A stretch of 55,239 nucleotides of DNA from Bacteroidales bacterium (GCA_011620595.1 WOYX01000001.1:1-55239), one strand, 5' to 3'. Numbered from the stretch's first letter, positions 35,626-45,064 are shown. The notes: generated by a model not told the origin, from the letters alone. Numbers and translations: made by a program.

Positions 35626-37746
35626 ATGAGAAGGGCTAAACATCTCCTCTTCCTTGTATTTATAATGTATGCGGTCTCCATGGCAGGCCAGTCAAGGGGA
35701 GATCTTCGCGAATTGTTTGTCTCCGCCGAAGGAGATATACTGTTTGAGGATTATGCCGAAGCCCTGCCGAAGTATCTGAGCCTCCTGCAGATCTACCCTG
35801 AGAATTACAATCTCTGTTTCAGGATCGGCCAGTGCTATCTCAACACCCCCGGGCAAAAGGAGAAGGCTATTCCCTTCCTTGAGGCCGCATCACGGAATAT
35901 TGACCCGGAATACCGCCGCGGCAAGCTGCGTGAGACGGGAGCCCCCTATGATGTCCTATACTTCCTGGCAAATGCCTATAGAATCAGCAATGACTTTGAC
36001 AGGGCGGTTGAGACCTATGAGCTCTTCCTCAGGGATGTGGATACGGAGATGTATGACACCTCCCTTGTCAGGTTCCAGATAGAGACCTGCCACAACGCCG
36101 AAAAGATGATGCGTAGACCTGCCTATGTAGTGGCGAAGAACCTTGGCAGCACAGTCAACAGCCGGTTTTCTGAAATCAATCCCGTTATATCATCTGATGA
36201 GAAGACCCTCCTCTTCACCCGCGAACTGCCATTCTACGACGCTATCTTCTGGACGGTGAAGGTGAACGGCAACTGGTCTGAGCCGGTCAACCTCACACCT
36301 CAGCTGGGCATCGACCAGGATTACTATACCTCATTCGTCTCGCATGACGGTAAAACGCTTCTGCTCTACAGGACTGACACCTATGACGGGAACATCTACG
36401 AGAGCACACTGAGTGGCGACACCTGGAGCACCGTCAGGAAGCTGAACGGCAATATCAACACAAAATACTGGGAGTCGCATGCCGCCATGTCACAAGACGG
36501 CCGGAGGATTTTCTTCACCAGCAACCGCAGGGAGAGCCTCGGCGGACTTGACATATTCATGGCTGAGCGTGACAGCACGGGCGACTGGGGTACGGCGGTG
36601 AACATCGGGGGTGTCATCAACACTCCTTATAATGAAGAGACCCCGTTCCTCGCCAACAATGACCGCACCCTCTTTTTCAGCTCACGGGGCCACTATAATA
36701 TGGGGGGCTTTGACATCTTCCGCTCCGACCTTGATGAAAACGGCAACTGGGGTAAACCTGTCAATGTCGGCTACCCGGTCAACACTACCGATGATGATCT
36801 CTTCTTCTCACCGGCAAGGGAGGGCAACAGGGGGTATCTCTCACGATTCATTGAGGAAAGCGAGGGTCTTGGGGATATTATAAGCTGCGACATATACTCG
36901 GAACTCAATCCGCGCATCTTCATAATCATGGGAAGAGCAGGCGTCAGGAACCTGCTGGATGAGTTTCCGCAGCCGGTGAAGGTCACTGCCGTAAACACCA
37001 CTGACCTGCAGAAAGTGATAAGCACTCTCACCAACCCACTAACGGGACTGTGGTCGTTCAGGCTCCCGCACGGGTCGTACCGTTTTACCTATGAGTCCGA
37101 TGACGCCATGCCCGTCACCATGGAATATGTGATACCCCCGGGACACCCCGGTGACACCATAAGACTTGAGCCTGTCATCCTCGACGAGACCGACTTTTCA
37201 GCGCAGCTTCTGCTCCCGGGTGACACCCTCATCAATGTCACGGGTGAAGAGCCCGTGGAGATAAGCGTCATGTCCGGGGAGAGGGCCCTGCTTGATATAG
37301 AGGTGCTCTCTCCCGATTCCGTTCTGACATCCGAACGTCAACAGCTGGCTGACTCCGTCTTTACCTACTCTTTCGTGCCGGAGGAGGGCCGGAGCGACGT
37401 CACTTTACGGCTCACTGACCGCTTCGGCAATGAGGCCGGCGCAGCCGTAACCGTGAACCGCAGTGACGCTCCGGAAAGAAGAGAGGTGCCCCTCTATCAT
37501 GAGATACCCGTGTACCCCGCCTCTGAGAAAACGGAACAGGGACAGGAGGATGAGATCGCCACACAAGATGTTTCCACAGGTGATACCCTTACCTGGGGTG
37601 AACAGGAAGCCCTGCCCGTCAGCAATGATGACGACGGGGAAAAGAGAAGGTGTTGTCTCTGGTGGCTGCTGCCGATAACTGCACTTTTTATACTGTTCCT
37701 TATCCTTATAAGACGGAAAAAGAAGAAAAATGACAATGATCAATAG
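35626..37746 (+). CDS. PorE-like TPR/beta-propeller protein with C-terminal membrane anchor (A)
   Basis: A 706-residue exported protein, first of three paralogues. Order: signal peptide (1-21, ending SMAGQ), TPR-like helices (25-165, with FRIGQCYLNTPGQKEKAIPFL), PD40/WD40-like propeller (about 175-415; blades such as IFFTSNRRESLGGLDIF and LFFSSRGHYNMGGFDIF), a carboxypeptidase-regulatory-like beta domain (about 425-510), a further beta region, then a single membrane helix (about 677-695, WWLLPITALFILFLILI) with a KKKK tail. PorE of the T9SS has TPR, propeller, this beta domain and an OmpA peptidoglycan-binding domain; here the OmpA part is replaced by a membrane helix. The function is inferred only from architecture. 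Confidence 0.82.
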   Translation: MRRAKHLLFLVFIMYAVSMAGQSRGDLRELFVSAEGDILFEDYAEALPKYLSLLQIYPENYNLCFRIGQCYLNTPGQKEKAIPFLEAASRNIDPEYRRGKLRETGAPYDVLYFLANAYRISNDFDRAVETYELFLRDVDTEMYDTSLVRFQIETCHNAEKMMRRPAYVVAKNLGSTVNSRFSEINPVISSDEKTLLFTRELPFYDAIFWTVKVNGNWSEPVNLTPQLGIDQDYYTSFVSHDGKTLLLYRTDTYDGNIYESTLSGDTWSTVRKLNGNINTKYWESHAAMSQDGRRIFFTSNRRESLGGLDIFMAERDSTGDWGTAVNIGGVINTPYNEETPFLANNDRTLFFSSRGHYNMGGFDIFRSDLDENGNWGKPVNVGYPVNTTDDDLFFSPAREGNRGYLSRFIEESEGLGDIISCDIYSELNPRIFIIMGRAGVRNLLDEFPQPVKVTAVNTTDLQKVISTLTNPLTGLWSFRLPHGSYRFTYESDDAMPVTMEYVIPPGHPGDTIRLEPVILDETDFSAQLLLPGDTLINVTGEEPVEISVMSGERALLDIEVLSPDSVLTSERQQLADSVFTYSFVPEEGRSDVTLRLTDRFGNEAGAAVTVNRSDAPERREVPLYHEIPVYPASEKTEQGQEDEIATQDVSTGDTLTWGEQEALPVSNDDDGEKRRCCLWWLLPITALFILFLILIRRKKKKNDNDQ

Positions 37747-37754
37747 CGCAATGA

Positions 37755-37810
37755 AACTTACATGAGCAGAAACTCACCAAAGGGAGGGATTAACTAATTT
37801 CATGTAAGTT
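37755..37810. repeat. 11-base inverted repeat between TPR/propeller genes A and B
   Basis: AACTTACATGA (37755-37765) and TCATGTAAGTT (37800-37810) are perfect reverse complements around a 34-base loop, in the 93-base gap between two like-oriented genes. No T-run follows, so it is not a standard terminator; it could be an RNA processing or attenuation structure. Confidence 0.5.
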
Positions 37811-37839
37811 CCATTCGACAAATTAAATAAAATAACCGA

Positions 37840-39120
37840 ATGAAAAGCAAGAGAGTTTTACTTTTTGTGTTGATTCTTTCGGCTGCCTGTTATGCCGGAG
37901 CACAGGACAACATCCGGTTGCAGGAAGCCTTCTACGAAGCTGAATACTTTCTGATGAGAGGAGACTACTCCGATGCACTGCCCTACTATCAGGGTATATA
38001 TGCAGCCATGCCCGATAACGCAAACATTGCATTCCGCATCGGCCTCTGCTATCTCAACATGGAGGGAAGCAAGCACCTGGCGATCGAGTATCTTGAGAAT
38101 GCATCCCAGAAGGTACATGCCAAATACCGTGAGGGATCTCTGCGACAGACTTATGCGCCGTATGAAGCCATCTTCTTCCTGGGAGATGCCTACAAGATTA
38201 ACTATATGTTTGAGAAGGCCAGGGATGCATATCTCAGGTACCGTGAGACACTCCTTCCCGGTGACATTGAAAATATGATGTTCGTTGACCAGCAGATTGC
38301 CACCTGTGCCAACGCTCCCGCCATCATGGCCACACCGGTGCGGTTCACCCTGGAACCCGTTGACAACATGATTAACGACAGCAATGACAACTTCTTTCCC
38401 GTCATATCTGCCGACGGTGAGTCGATGGCATTCATGACCGCCATGAAGTTCTACGATGCGATTATGTTTTCACGGAAAGTCAGGAACGAGTGGACTTCTC
38501 CCGTGAACATCACTCCGGAGCTTCAGTCTGACGGAGATCACTACGTCTCATGTCTCTCTTCCGATGGCACTATGATGCTCCTCTCAAAGGATGACAACAT
38601 CAACAGCGACATATGGATGAGCAGGTACGACGGTGCAAGGTGGGAACCGGCACAGAAACTCAAAAAGGATATCAACACCAAATACTGGGAGGCTCACGGC
38701 TACATCACCGAGGACGGCTCCACACTGATATTCTCGAGTGACAGGCCGGGCGGCTTCGGCGGACTTGACCTGTATGTCTCAAAACTTGACAGTAACGGTG
38801 AATGGGGCACACCGGTAAATATGGGACCGGAGGTCAACACTCCCTTCAATGATGACAGGCCTTTCCTCATCAATGAGGGCAAGATCCTCTTCTTTGCATC
38901 ACAGGGTCACTACAACATGGGAGGCTATGACATCTTCCGCAGTGACCTTCAGTATAACGGCCTGTGGAGCAAACCTGTCAACCTGGGATATCCGCTCAAT
39001 ACTCCCGACGACAACATCTTCTTCTGCCCCACTGACAAAGGCAGGGCAGGCTACATGTCGATGACCGGAAAGGAACCGGGAGCCGGCAAGGCTGATATTT
39101 ACCTCGTCAGGCTTAAATAA
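37840..39120 (+). CDS. PorE-like TPR/beta-propeller protein, short form (B)
   Basis: A 426-residue exported protein: signal peptide (1-21, LILSAACYAGAQ), TPR-like helices (25-160, FRIGLCYLNMEGSKHLAIEYL) and a PD40 propeller (175-425; LIFSSDRPGGFGGLDLYVS, ILFFASQGHYNMGGYDIF). It stops right after the propeller and lacks any anchor, OmpA or SPOR domain. It is clearly paralogous to the genes on either side. It would be a soluble periplasmic member unless held by partners. It may be a T9SS or envelope scaffold component; no direct evidence. Confidence 0.82.
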   Translation: MKSKRVLLFVLILSAACYAGAQDNIRLQEAFYEAEYFLMRGDYSDALPYYQGIYAAMPDNANIAFRIGLCYLNMEGSKHLAIEYLENASQKVHAKYREGSLRQTYAPYEAIFFLGDAYKINYMFEKARDAYLRYRETLLPGDIENMMFVDQQIATCANAPAIMATPVRFTLEPVDNMINDSNDNFFPVISADGESMAFMTAMKFYDAIMFSRKVRNEWTSPVNITPELQSDGDHYVSCLSSDGTMMLLSKDDNINSDIWMSRYDGARWEPAQKLKKDINTKYWEAHGYITEDGSTLIFSSDRPGGFGGLDLYVSKLDSNGEWGTPVNMGPEVNTPFNDDRPFLINEGKILFFASQGHYNMGGYDIFRSDLQYNGLWSKPVNLGYPLNTPDDNIFFCPTDKGRAGYMSMTGKEPGAGKADIYLVRLK

Positions 39121-39178
39121 TACCGGGAAAAAATGCCATTATGCTCCGGAAGAGTTAATTTTATAATCAAATCTTGAC

Positions 39179-40825
39179 ATGGGAAAAAGGGGAATTGCAT
39201 TTTTAACGTTACTGTTGGTTCTGGCGCCGCTGAGTGCACAGAAAAAGAGTGAGATAAAGGAGATCTGGCTTGAGGCGGAATCGCACTACCTCTTCGGCGA
39301 GTTTGAACTGGCCAACCCGCTCTATCTCATACTCAATGAAGTAAACCCCGGAAACGCCAACATAAAATACAAGATCGGCAACTGCTATCTCAACATCTTC
39401 GATGAGAAACCCAAGGCCATACCCTTCCTGGAAGATGCCGTCAGAAACACCAGTTACAACTCCAGGACAGGAAAGCTGAAGGAGACGCAGGCTCCACTTG
39501 ACGCTTACTTCTCCCTTGGAAATGCCTACCGCATCACCAACAGGCTTGACAGCGCCCTGAATACTTACCGTTTCTTCAAACAGCTGGTCTCCGAGACGGG
39601 TGATATGGAGAACCAGGAGTTTATCAACCAGCAGATACAGGCCTGCAATCTTGCCACCGCACAGATGAACAACCCTGTCAGGGTGCTGATACAACCCCTC
39701 AAGGAGTACATTAACCAGGGCTCTGTCAATGAGCGTCCGGTTATCAGCTTCGACGGCAACGTGATGGCTTATACCGAGAGACGCGGGCTCGAGAGCGTGG
39801 TCTATGTGACACGCAGGGAGGGCAGCAGCTGGGGCACACCGAAGGATATTACCCTTGAAGCATCAATGGGAACTGACTGTCATACCACCTCACTCAACGG
39901 CGACGGCACGGAGCTCTACCTCTTCAAGAACGATAACTATGACGGCAATATATATGTCACGACCTTCAGCAACGGCCGCTGGTCTCCCGTCACAAAGCTC
40001 AACCGGAACATCAACACCAGATTTTACGAATCACATGCCACCGTCTCTGCCGATGGAAACAAACTGTGGTTCACCTCAAACCGTGAGGGCAGCCTCGGTG
40101 AACTAGACCTCTGGATGTCGGAGAAGGATGCCACCGGCGAGTGGGGCATACCTGTAAACCTGGGCAGCAGTGTCAATACTCCCTATAACGAGGAGACACC
40201 GTTCATCTCCAAAGACGGGCTGACACTCACCTTCAGCTCTGAAGGGCACGGCTCCATTGGAGGATATGACATCTTCCTGTCTGCAATGTCGGCCGGTGAG
40301 TGGGGTAAACCCGTCAACCTGGGATACCCGGTCAGCACAACCGATGATGATACCGGCTTCCAGCCCTTTGATGACGGAGCCTTCGGACTCCACTCCATTA
40401 TGACCGGCTACAAGAAGAAGGAGATAGCCCTCTTTATGTTCAATCCTCCCGTGGAAGAGAAAGCGGACACTGTTACCATCAGCTTCGACCCCGATGATCT
40501 GCCATATATCTCCCAGGTCGACTCTGCATCACTGATAACCGACCTGCTGCTGAGAGATGTCTCTGACAGCGATGATGAGATAGAACCTGAGGTACTTTAC
40601 TATACCGTACAGGTGATGGCACTCTATAACCCGGTTGACCCGGCCTATTTTGAGTATGCCGATATATCGGTCTTTTACAACAGTGAGGACCGTTTCTACC
40701 GTTATACAACCGGACGCTTCAATACCAAACGTGCAGCCTACGATGAGCTGACAAGACTGCTCAGGCTGGGATATCCCACTGACATATTCGTCAAGAAAGT
40801 CTACAGGAATGATTCTGGAAGGTGA
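39179..40825 (+). CDS. PorE-like TPR/beta-propeller protein with SPOR-like C-terminus (C)
   Basis: A 548-residue exported protein, third paralogue: signal peptide (1-21, LLVLAPLSAQ), TPR-like helices (25-165, YKIGNCYLNIFDEKPKAIPFL), PD40 propeller (about 180-420; LWFTSNREGSLGELDLWMS), an acidic linker, then a C-terminal domain (about 470-545) that opens YYTVQVMALYNP, continues RFYRYTTGRFNTKRAAYDEL and ends LGYPTDIFVKKV, which reads as a SPOR-type fold. SPOR domains bind peptidoglycan glycan strands stripped of stem peptides. Together with protein A this suggests different anchors for the same TPR-propeller body. The 3' end overlaps the GNAT gene by 17 bases. Confidence 0.82.
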   Translation: MGKRGIAFLTLLLVLAPLSAQKKSEIKEIWLEAESHYLFGEFELANPLYLILNEVNPGNANIKYKIGNCYLNIFDEKPKAIPFLEDAVRNTSYNSRTGKLKETQAPLDAYFSLGNAYRITNRLDSALNTYRFFKQLVSETGDMENQEFINQQIQACNLATAQMNNPVRVLIQPLKEYINQGSVNERPVISFDGNVMAYTERRGLESVVYVTRREGSSWGTPKDITLEASMGTDCHTTSLNGDGTELYLFKNDNYDGNIYVTTFSNGRWSPVTKLNRNINTRFYESHATVSADGNKLWFTSNREGSLGELDLWMSEKDATGEWGIPVNLGSSVNTPYNEETPFISKDGLTLTFSSEGHGSIGGYDIFLSAMSAGEWGKPVNLGYPVSTTDDDTGFQPFDDGAFGLHSIMTGYKKKEIALFMFNPPVEEKADTVTISFDPDDLPYISQVDSASLITDLLLRDVSDSDDEIEPEVLYYTVQVMALYNPVDPAYFEYADISVFYNSEDRFYRYTTGRFNTKRAAYDELTRLLRLGYPTDIFVKKVYRNDSGR

Positions 40826-41339
40826 TGGCGTCAGACTGAGGGCTGTTGAACCGGAAGACCTGGAACTGCTTTATAAATGGGAGAATGAGGAATCCGACTG
40901 GAAGCAGAGCAATACTCTTGTTCCCTACTCAAGGTACACCCTGAAGAGGTATATCGCCAGCTCCCACAAAAGCCTCTATGAGACAAGCCAGCTGCGACTT
41001 ATGATTGACCGGACGGCTGACGCCCTTACCGTGGGGACCATTGACCTGTTCGACTTTGATCATTATCATATGCGTGCCGGTGTGGGCATACTGATCGCCG
41101 ATCCCGCAGAACGCAGGAAAGGATATGCTTCAGCAGCACTGGGATGCATAATTGCATATGCTTTTGAAACTATCGGATTGCATCAGCTCTGGTGCAACAT
41201 CCTTGAAGGCAACAGTGACAGCATGAACCTGTTCAGGCGTCACGGCTTTGAACTCTGTGCCACGAAGCGTGAGTGGGTGCGGACACGGGAACGGTTTGTG
41301 ACGGAATACATGCTCCAGCTGATCAATCCCGGGAAATAG
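40809..41339 (+). CDS. GNAT family N-acetyltransferase (RimJ/RimL-like)
   Basis: A 176-residue acetyl-CoA-dependent acetyltransferase: VRLRAVEPEDLELLYKWENE at the start, the beta-bulge VGILIADPAERRKGYASAAL that binds acetyl-CoA, and LWCNILEGNSDSMNLFRRHGF near the end, typical of the RimJ/RimL/SpeG-like group. Substrates range from ribosomal protein N-termini to polyamines, so no specific reaction is assigned. ATG 40809 lies 17 bases inside the upstream gene, so it is probably coupled to the PorE-like triplet. Confidence 0.88.
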   Translation: MILEGDGVRLRAVEPEDLELLYKWENEESDWKQSNTLVPYSRYTLKRYIASSHKSLYETSQLRLMIDRTADALTVGTIDLFDFDHYHMRAGVGILIADPAERRKGYASAALGCIIAYAFETIGLHQLWCNILEGNSDSMNLFRRHGFELCATKREWVRTRERFVTEYMLQLINPGK

Positions 41340-41399
41340 CTCCTGAGTCAGTCCTGTCTGCTCTTACTATACCGATGGCATTATCGCCCGGATGAACCC

Positions 41400-42431
41400 T
41401 CATCCTTTCCTCTTACGCGTAGTGCCACCCGATGCCAGCATCCCGCATGCCGCGGCTATATCGGCTCCGCGCGACCTTCGCACCGAAGCCCCTACTCCTG
41501 ATGTCACTAGCTGGTGCCTGAACTGCATCATGGTCTTCTCATCGGCACTCTTTTCACTGTCTCCCGGAAGGGGATGGTACGGCAGGAGGTTGACTCTTAT
41601 GCCGGTGCCGTGCAGAAGCCTCCTTAACTCTTCCAGGTGCCTCCCGCTATCATTTTTACCCTTTATCATCACATAGGCAACAGTAAAGCGCCGACGACGG
41701 CTGTTGTCATACTCCTGCATCAGCTCCAGTGACTCCGTGAAAGGCCATCTCCGCTCTGCAGGAATGACCTCCGCCCGCTCGTCCGCGAAGGGCGAATGGA
41801 GGCTGAGGGTGATATTGACCTCCGTCTCATCCAGCAGCCTCCTCACCGCGGGCGTCACCCCCACGGTCGAGACGGTGACCTTGCTCCTCCCCGCGGCCAG
41901 TCCCCACTCTGCCGTAAAAACTCTGCAAGCCCTGATCACCTCACCGATGTTGTCACCCGGCTCTCCCATGCCCATAAGAACTATGTGAGTGAAGGGATCG
42001 GTTATGCCCACTACCTGATTGACGATCTCACCTGCCGTGAGATTGCCCCTCCAACCGTCCCTGCCAGTGGCACAGAAGCGGCAGCCCATGCGGCAGCCCG
42101 ACTGTACCGAGACGCACACCGTCATCCTCCTGCCTTCCGGCAGCCAGACAGTCTCATGAGACAGGCCCCCGGCAGTGCCGAAAAGATATTTCACCGAACC
42201 GTCAGACGATCTGACAGAAGAGACGGGAGGGTTTACTCCGGTGATAAACCGCTCTTCCAATGCGGACTTAACCCTCACCGGTATATCGTCAGGCTCGCTG
42301 AACGACCGGATACCCCTCCTGTAAACCCAATAAAGCAGTCGCCTGGCATATCTCTCGTCTATTCCCGCAGTGGCGAGATGTATGGCCAGCATATCAGGGT
42401 CCATACCCGCTATGACCTTTTTCTCTTCCAT
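41400..42431 (-). CDS. rlmN: Dual-specificity 23S rRNA/tRNA A-C2 methyltransferase RlmN
   Basis: A radical-SAM enzyme that methylates C2 of A2503 in 23S rRNA and A37 in tRNA. The CxxxCxxC cluster is SGCRMGCRFCATG; other marks are GMGEPGDNIG, STVGVTPAVRRL, LSLHSPFADERAEVIPA and YVMIKGKNDS; the second catalytic cysteine lies near the end in DIAAACGML. The frame is open to 42512, but a box TATCTTTG (42454-42447) stands just upstream of ATG 42431 and the residues before it resemble no RlmN, so the shorter 343-residue start is taken. It is convergent with the GNAT gene. Confidence 0.92.
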   Translation of the reverse strand: MEEKKVIAGMDPDMLAIHLATAGIDERYARRLLYWVYRRGIRSFSEPDDIPVRVKSALEERFITGVNPPVSSVRSSDGSVKYLFGTAGGLSHETVWLPEGRRMTVCVSVQSGCRMGCRFCATGRDGWRGNLTAGEIVNQVVGITDPFTHIVLMGMGEPGDNIGEVIRACRVFTAEWGLAAGRSKVTVSTVGVTPAVRRLLDETEVNITLSLHSPFADERAEVIPAERRWPFTESLELMQEYDNSRRRRFTVAYVMIKGKNDSGRHLEELRRLLHGTGIRVNLLPYHPLPGDSEKSADEKTMMQFRHQLVTSGVGASVRRSRGADIAAACGMLASGGTTRKRKG

Positions 42432-42446
42432 TTTTTTATAATATGG

Positions 42447-42454
42447 CAAAGATA
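42447..42454 (-). promoter_or_regulatory. Putative -7 box (TATCTTTG) for rlmN
   Basis: Minus-strand TATCTTTG matches TAnnTTTG and ends 15 bases before ATG 42431. It supports the shorter rlmN start. Confidence 0.5.
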
Positions 42455-42784
42455 TCAAATAACCTATTGAGATTTTTTTTACCATCTTTACCATAGTATC
42501 TGATTCATACATCGCTCAGTAGGTCATATATGGAAGCAAAGCCTGCAAAAAACAAGTTCGGCACAGCCCCCGTCTTTTTCACTGCCATCTCAACCAAAAG
42601 GGCGACTCGGCAAAAAAACTCATAAACATCCGCTCCTCCACGGCGGCGCTGGTCATGACGGGCTTCAGGCACCAAGGTCTTAAGCATAACGGTGAGTCAA
42701 TTCTCAGCGGCTATGATGACACCGGCACAATCCTCTTTTTAACTCACACAACCAAAACGAGATAATATATAGAGGCACATGTTC
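42455..42784. other. Gene-less spacer upstream of rlmN
   Basis: About 330 bases between the rlmN promoter box and the terminator of the M3 peptidase gene. Short open frames exist on both strands (the longest about 60 codons, 42505-42687 minus) but none has a recognisable domain or start context. It may hold remnants of a lost gene; I see no RNA gene or repeat. Confidence 0.5.
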
Positions 42785-42818
42785 AAAAAAAGAGGCTGTC
42801 ACCCATCACGGATGACAG
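42785..42818 (-). terminator. Rho-independent terminator downstream of the M3 peptidase gene
   Basis: Bases 42796-42804 and 42810-42818 form a 9-base stem (one G-T pair) with a 5-base loop; on the minus strand it is followed by CCTC and seven Ts. Confidence 0.75.
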
Positions 42819-42833
42819 TCTTACCTGTGATCT

Positions 42834-42930
42834 CCTGTTCTCAGATCAGCGCCCTGTTTTCAGTTCTGTGCCCTGTTCAGGTTCGGGCCCTGCTTCAATT
42901 CTGGTCCCTTTACCGGTTCGGTCTGAAGTC
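42834..42930. repeat. Degenerate 17-18-base tandem units after the M3 peptidase stop
   Basis: Units resembling GCCCTGTTCAGTTCTG recur about five times, flanked by two copies of TCTCAGATCAG (42838-42848, 42929 side copy TCTCAGATCAG at 42930-42940). They lie between the stop codon and the terminator and are presumably untranslated. Confidence 0.45.
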
Positions 42931-45024
42931 TCAGATCAGGCCCCTGTTTCTGAGGAGAGGTTCGATGTCCGGTTCGCGACCGCGGAAGTTGAGGTACATC
43001 TGTTCAGCATCCATGGTGCCCATCGGTTCAAGGACATTCTTCCTGAATGATGTGGCTGTAGCCTGGTCGAAGATACCCTTCTCCCTGAAGGCTTCGAATG
43101 CATCATGGTCAAGCACCGCAGCCCAGGTGTAGACATAGTAGCCGGCATCGTAACCGTCGATTATATGGAGGAAATAGGTGCTCCTGTATCTCGGCTCGAT
43201 CTCGGGTATGAGTCCTATCTTCTGCATGGTTTCCTTCTCAAACTTTTGCACGTCAACCTCAACCGGGGCCTCCAGTGAGTAGTATGCCATGTCAAGCAGT
43301 GATGCCGCCATGATCTCCACATTGTCGAAGCCGGTGTTGAAGTAGCTGCTGTTCCTGATCTTGTCAATCAGCTCCTGCGGTATCACCTCGCCGGTCTCAT
43401 AGTGTTTTGCGTACATACTGAGCACCTCAGGCTGTGTTGCCCAATGCTCCATTATCTGTGAGGGAAGCTCCACGATATCCCATGCAACGGTGGTGTTTCC
43501 GTAGACGTTGTTTGAGAAGAGTGCCTGCAGTCCGTGACCGAACTCATGGAAGAGGGTGTGCACGTCATCCATGCTCAGCAGGGCCGGCTTACCCTCTGCC
43601 GGCGGGGTGAAGTTGCCAACGATGGTCACAACGGGTGTTATCTCCTTGCCGTCGATCACCCGGTGGTCACGGTATCCGCCGCACCATGCACCCTGGCGCT
43701 TGCTCTCACGTGGAAAGAAGTCCATATAGAGCACTCCAACGTGGCTGCCGTCGGCCTCTTTAACCACGAAAGCCTGTGCATCGGGGTGCGGCAGCGGTAT
43801 ATCATTGATGCGGGTGAAGGTGATGCCGTAAAGCCTGTTGGCCACGGCAAAGGCTCCGTCACGGGCATTGTCAAGAGTAAAGTAAGGTTTCAGCTCTGTC
43901 TCGTCAAGGTCATACTTTGCCTTACGCAGCTTCTCGGCATAATACCACCAGTCGTGCGCTGCCAGCTTGAAGTTACCACCCTCGGCATCTATTATCTGCT
44001 GCATCTCCTCACGCTCACGCTTTGCCACAGGCAGTGCCCTGCCGAGCAGGTCGGTGAGAAGGTTGAGAACGTTCTCCGGGGTCTTGGCCATCCTTGTTTC
44101 AAGGACCAGGTCGGCATGGGTCTCATAGCCCAGCAGCTTCGCCCTCTCAGCCCTCAGTCTCACCAGATCAGCCAGTATCTTGTTGTTATCCCTGTCGTTG
44201 CCGTTGTTGCCACGGTTGAGGTAGGCGTCATAAAGCTTCTTACGCAGGTCGCGGTTATCGGCATACTGCAGGAAGGGCAGCATGCTCGGCTTCTGAGTGG
44301 TGAAGACCCACTTGCCATCCATATCCTCGGCCTTTGCCATCTCAGCAGCATTGGCAATCACCCCGTCGGGTAGACCGGCGAGGTCAGCCTCATTATCGAT
44401 CACCAGTTTGAAATCGTTGGTCTCTCCAAGAACGTTCTGGCTGAACCGGACCGTTAGCACGGAGATCTCCTGGTTCAGTTTTTTCAATGTCTCCTGGTTG
44501 GCGGAGTCGAGCAGTGCACCGTTGCGTACAAAGCTCTTGTAGAGGTTATCAAGCAGGAAGAGCTCCTCTGGGTTAAGCTGCTCAGCCTCCCTGTTTTCGT
44601 ATACTGCCTTGACCCGGGCGAATAGCCCTGCATTGAGAAGCACCTCATCATTGAAGGCTGATATCTTGGGAGCCACCTCCATCTGAAGCTGCTCCAGCGT
44701 GTCGTTGGTATTGGCGCTGGTCTGCGAGTAGAAGACGTATGCCACCTTGTTGAGGAGCTGTCCGGCCCTGTCATAAGCTGCAACGGCATTCGCAAAAGTG
44801 GCTGGTTCCGATGACGACACTATTGCGTCGATCTCCATACGGGCAGCCGTAATGCCTGAGTCGATGGCAGGCATGTAGTGGTCATTCTCTATCAGATCAA
44901 AGGGAGGTACGCCGAATGGCGTCTGCCATTCAGCAAAGAAGGGGTTTCCCTGATCCTGCTGCGCGGTGTTGCACGATACAGCCGCGATTGATGCTAACAT
45001 CATGATAACGATTAGTTTTTTCAC
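42931..45024 (-). CDS. M3 family zinc metallopeptidase (Dcp/oligopeptidase A-like), lipoprotein
   Basis: A 697-residue thimet-type oligopeptidase. The N-terminus carries a lipoprotein signal (IAAVSC, Cys19), placing it in the envelope. The zinc site is FHEFGHGLQALFS (HExxH), with YMDFFPRESKRQGAW before it and RSTYFLHIIDGYDAGYYVYTWA after it, both M3 signatures. It probably trims short periplasmic peptides, as peptidyl-dipeptidase Dcp does; Dcp and OpdA activities cannot be separated here. A promoter box lies at 45072-45065 and a terminator downstream, so it is monocistronic. It is the last gene with the host-like base composition. Confidence 0.92.
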   Translation of the reverse strand: MKKLIVIMMLASIAAVSCNTAQQDQGNPFFAEWQTPFGVPPFDLIENDHYMPAIDSGITAARMEIDAIVSSSEPATFANAVAAYDRAGQLLNKVAYVFYSQTSANTNDTLEQLQMEVAPKISAFNDEVLLNAGLFARVKAVYENREAEQLNPEELFLLDNLYKSFVRNGALLDSANQETLKKLNQEISVLTVRFSQNVLGETNDFKLVIDNEADLAGLPDGVIANAAEMAKAEDMDGKWVFTTQKPSMLPFLQYADNRDLRKKLYDAYLNRGNNGNDRDNNKILADLVRLRAERAKLLGYETHADLVLETRMAKTPENVLNLLTDLLGRALPVAKREREEMQQIIDAEGGNFKLAAHDWWYYAEKLRKAKYDLDETELKPYFTLDNARDGAFAVANRLYGITFTRINDIPLPHPDAQAFVVKEADGSHVGVLYMDFFPRESKRQGAWCGGYRDHRVIDGKEITPVVTIVGNFTPPAEGKPALLSMDDVHTLFHEFGHGLQALFSNNVYGNTTVAWDIVELPSQIMEHWATQPEVLSMYAKHYETGEVIPQELIDKIRNSSYFNTGFDNVEIMAASLLDMAYYSLEAPVEVDVQKFEKETMQKIGLIPEIEPRYRSTYFLHIIDGYDAGYYVYTWAAVLDHDAFEAFREKGIFDQATATSFRKNVLEPMGTMDAEQMYLNFRGREPDIEPLLRNRGLI

Positions 45025-45064
45025 GTTGTTGGGTTTAAATTATTAGCGATGAATTTCCTGCGTG

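Noticed and set aside
41796-42470. 224-codon plus-strand frame
   Set aside because: Antisense shadow of rlmN, rich in Arg/Pro/His as expected for such shadows.
42432-42512. Longer rlmN start at ATG 42512
   Set aside because: A TATCTTTG box lies between this ATG and the family start at 42431.
42505-42687. 60-codon minus-strand frame upstream of rlmN
   Set aside because: No homology recognised, no promoter or coupled start; treated as spacer.
43534-44373. 279-codon plus-strand frame
   Set aside because: Antisense shadow of the well-supported M3 peptidase gene; no recognisable domain.
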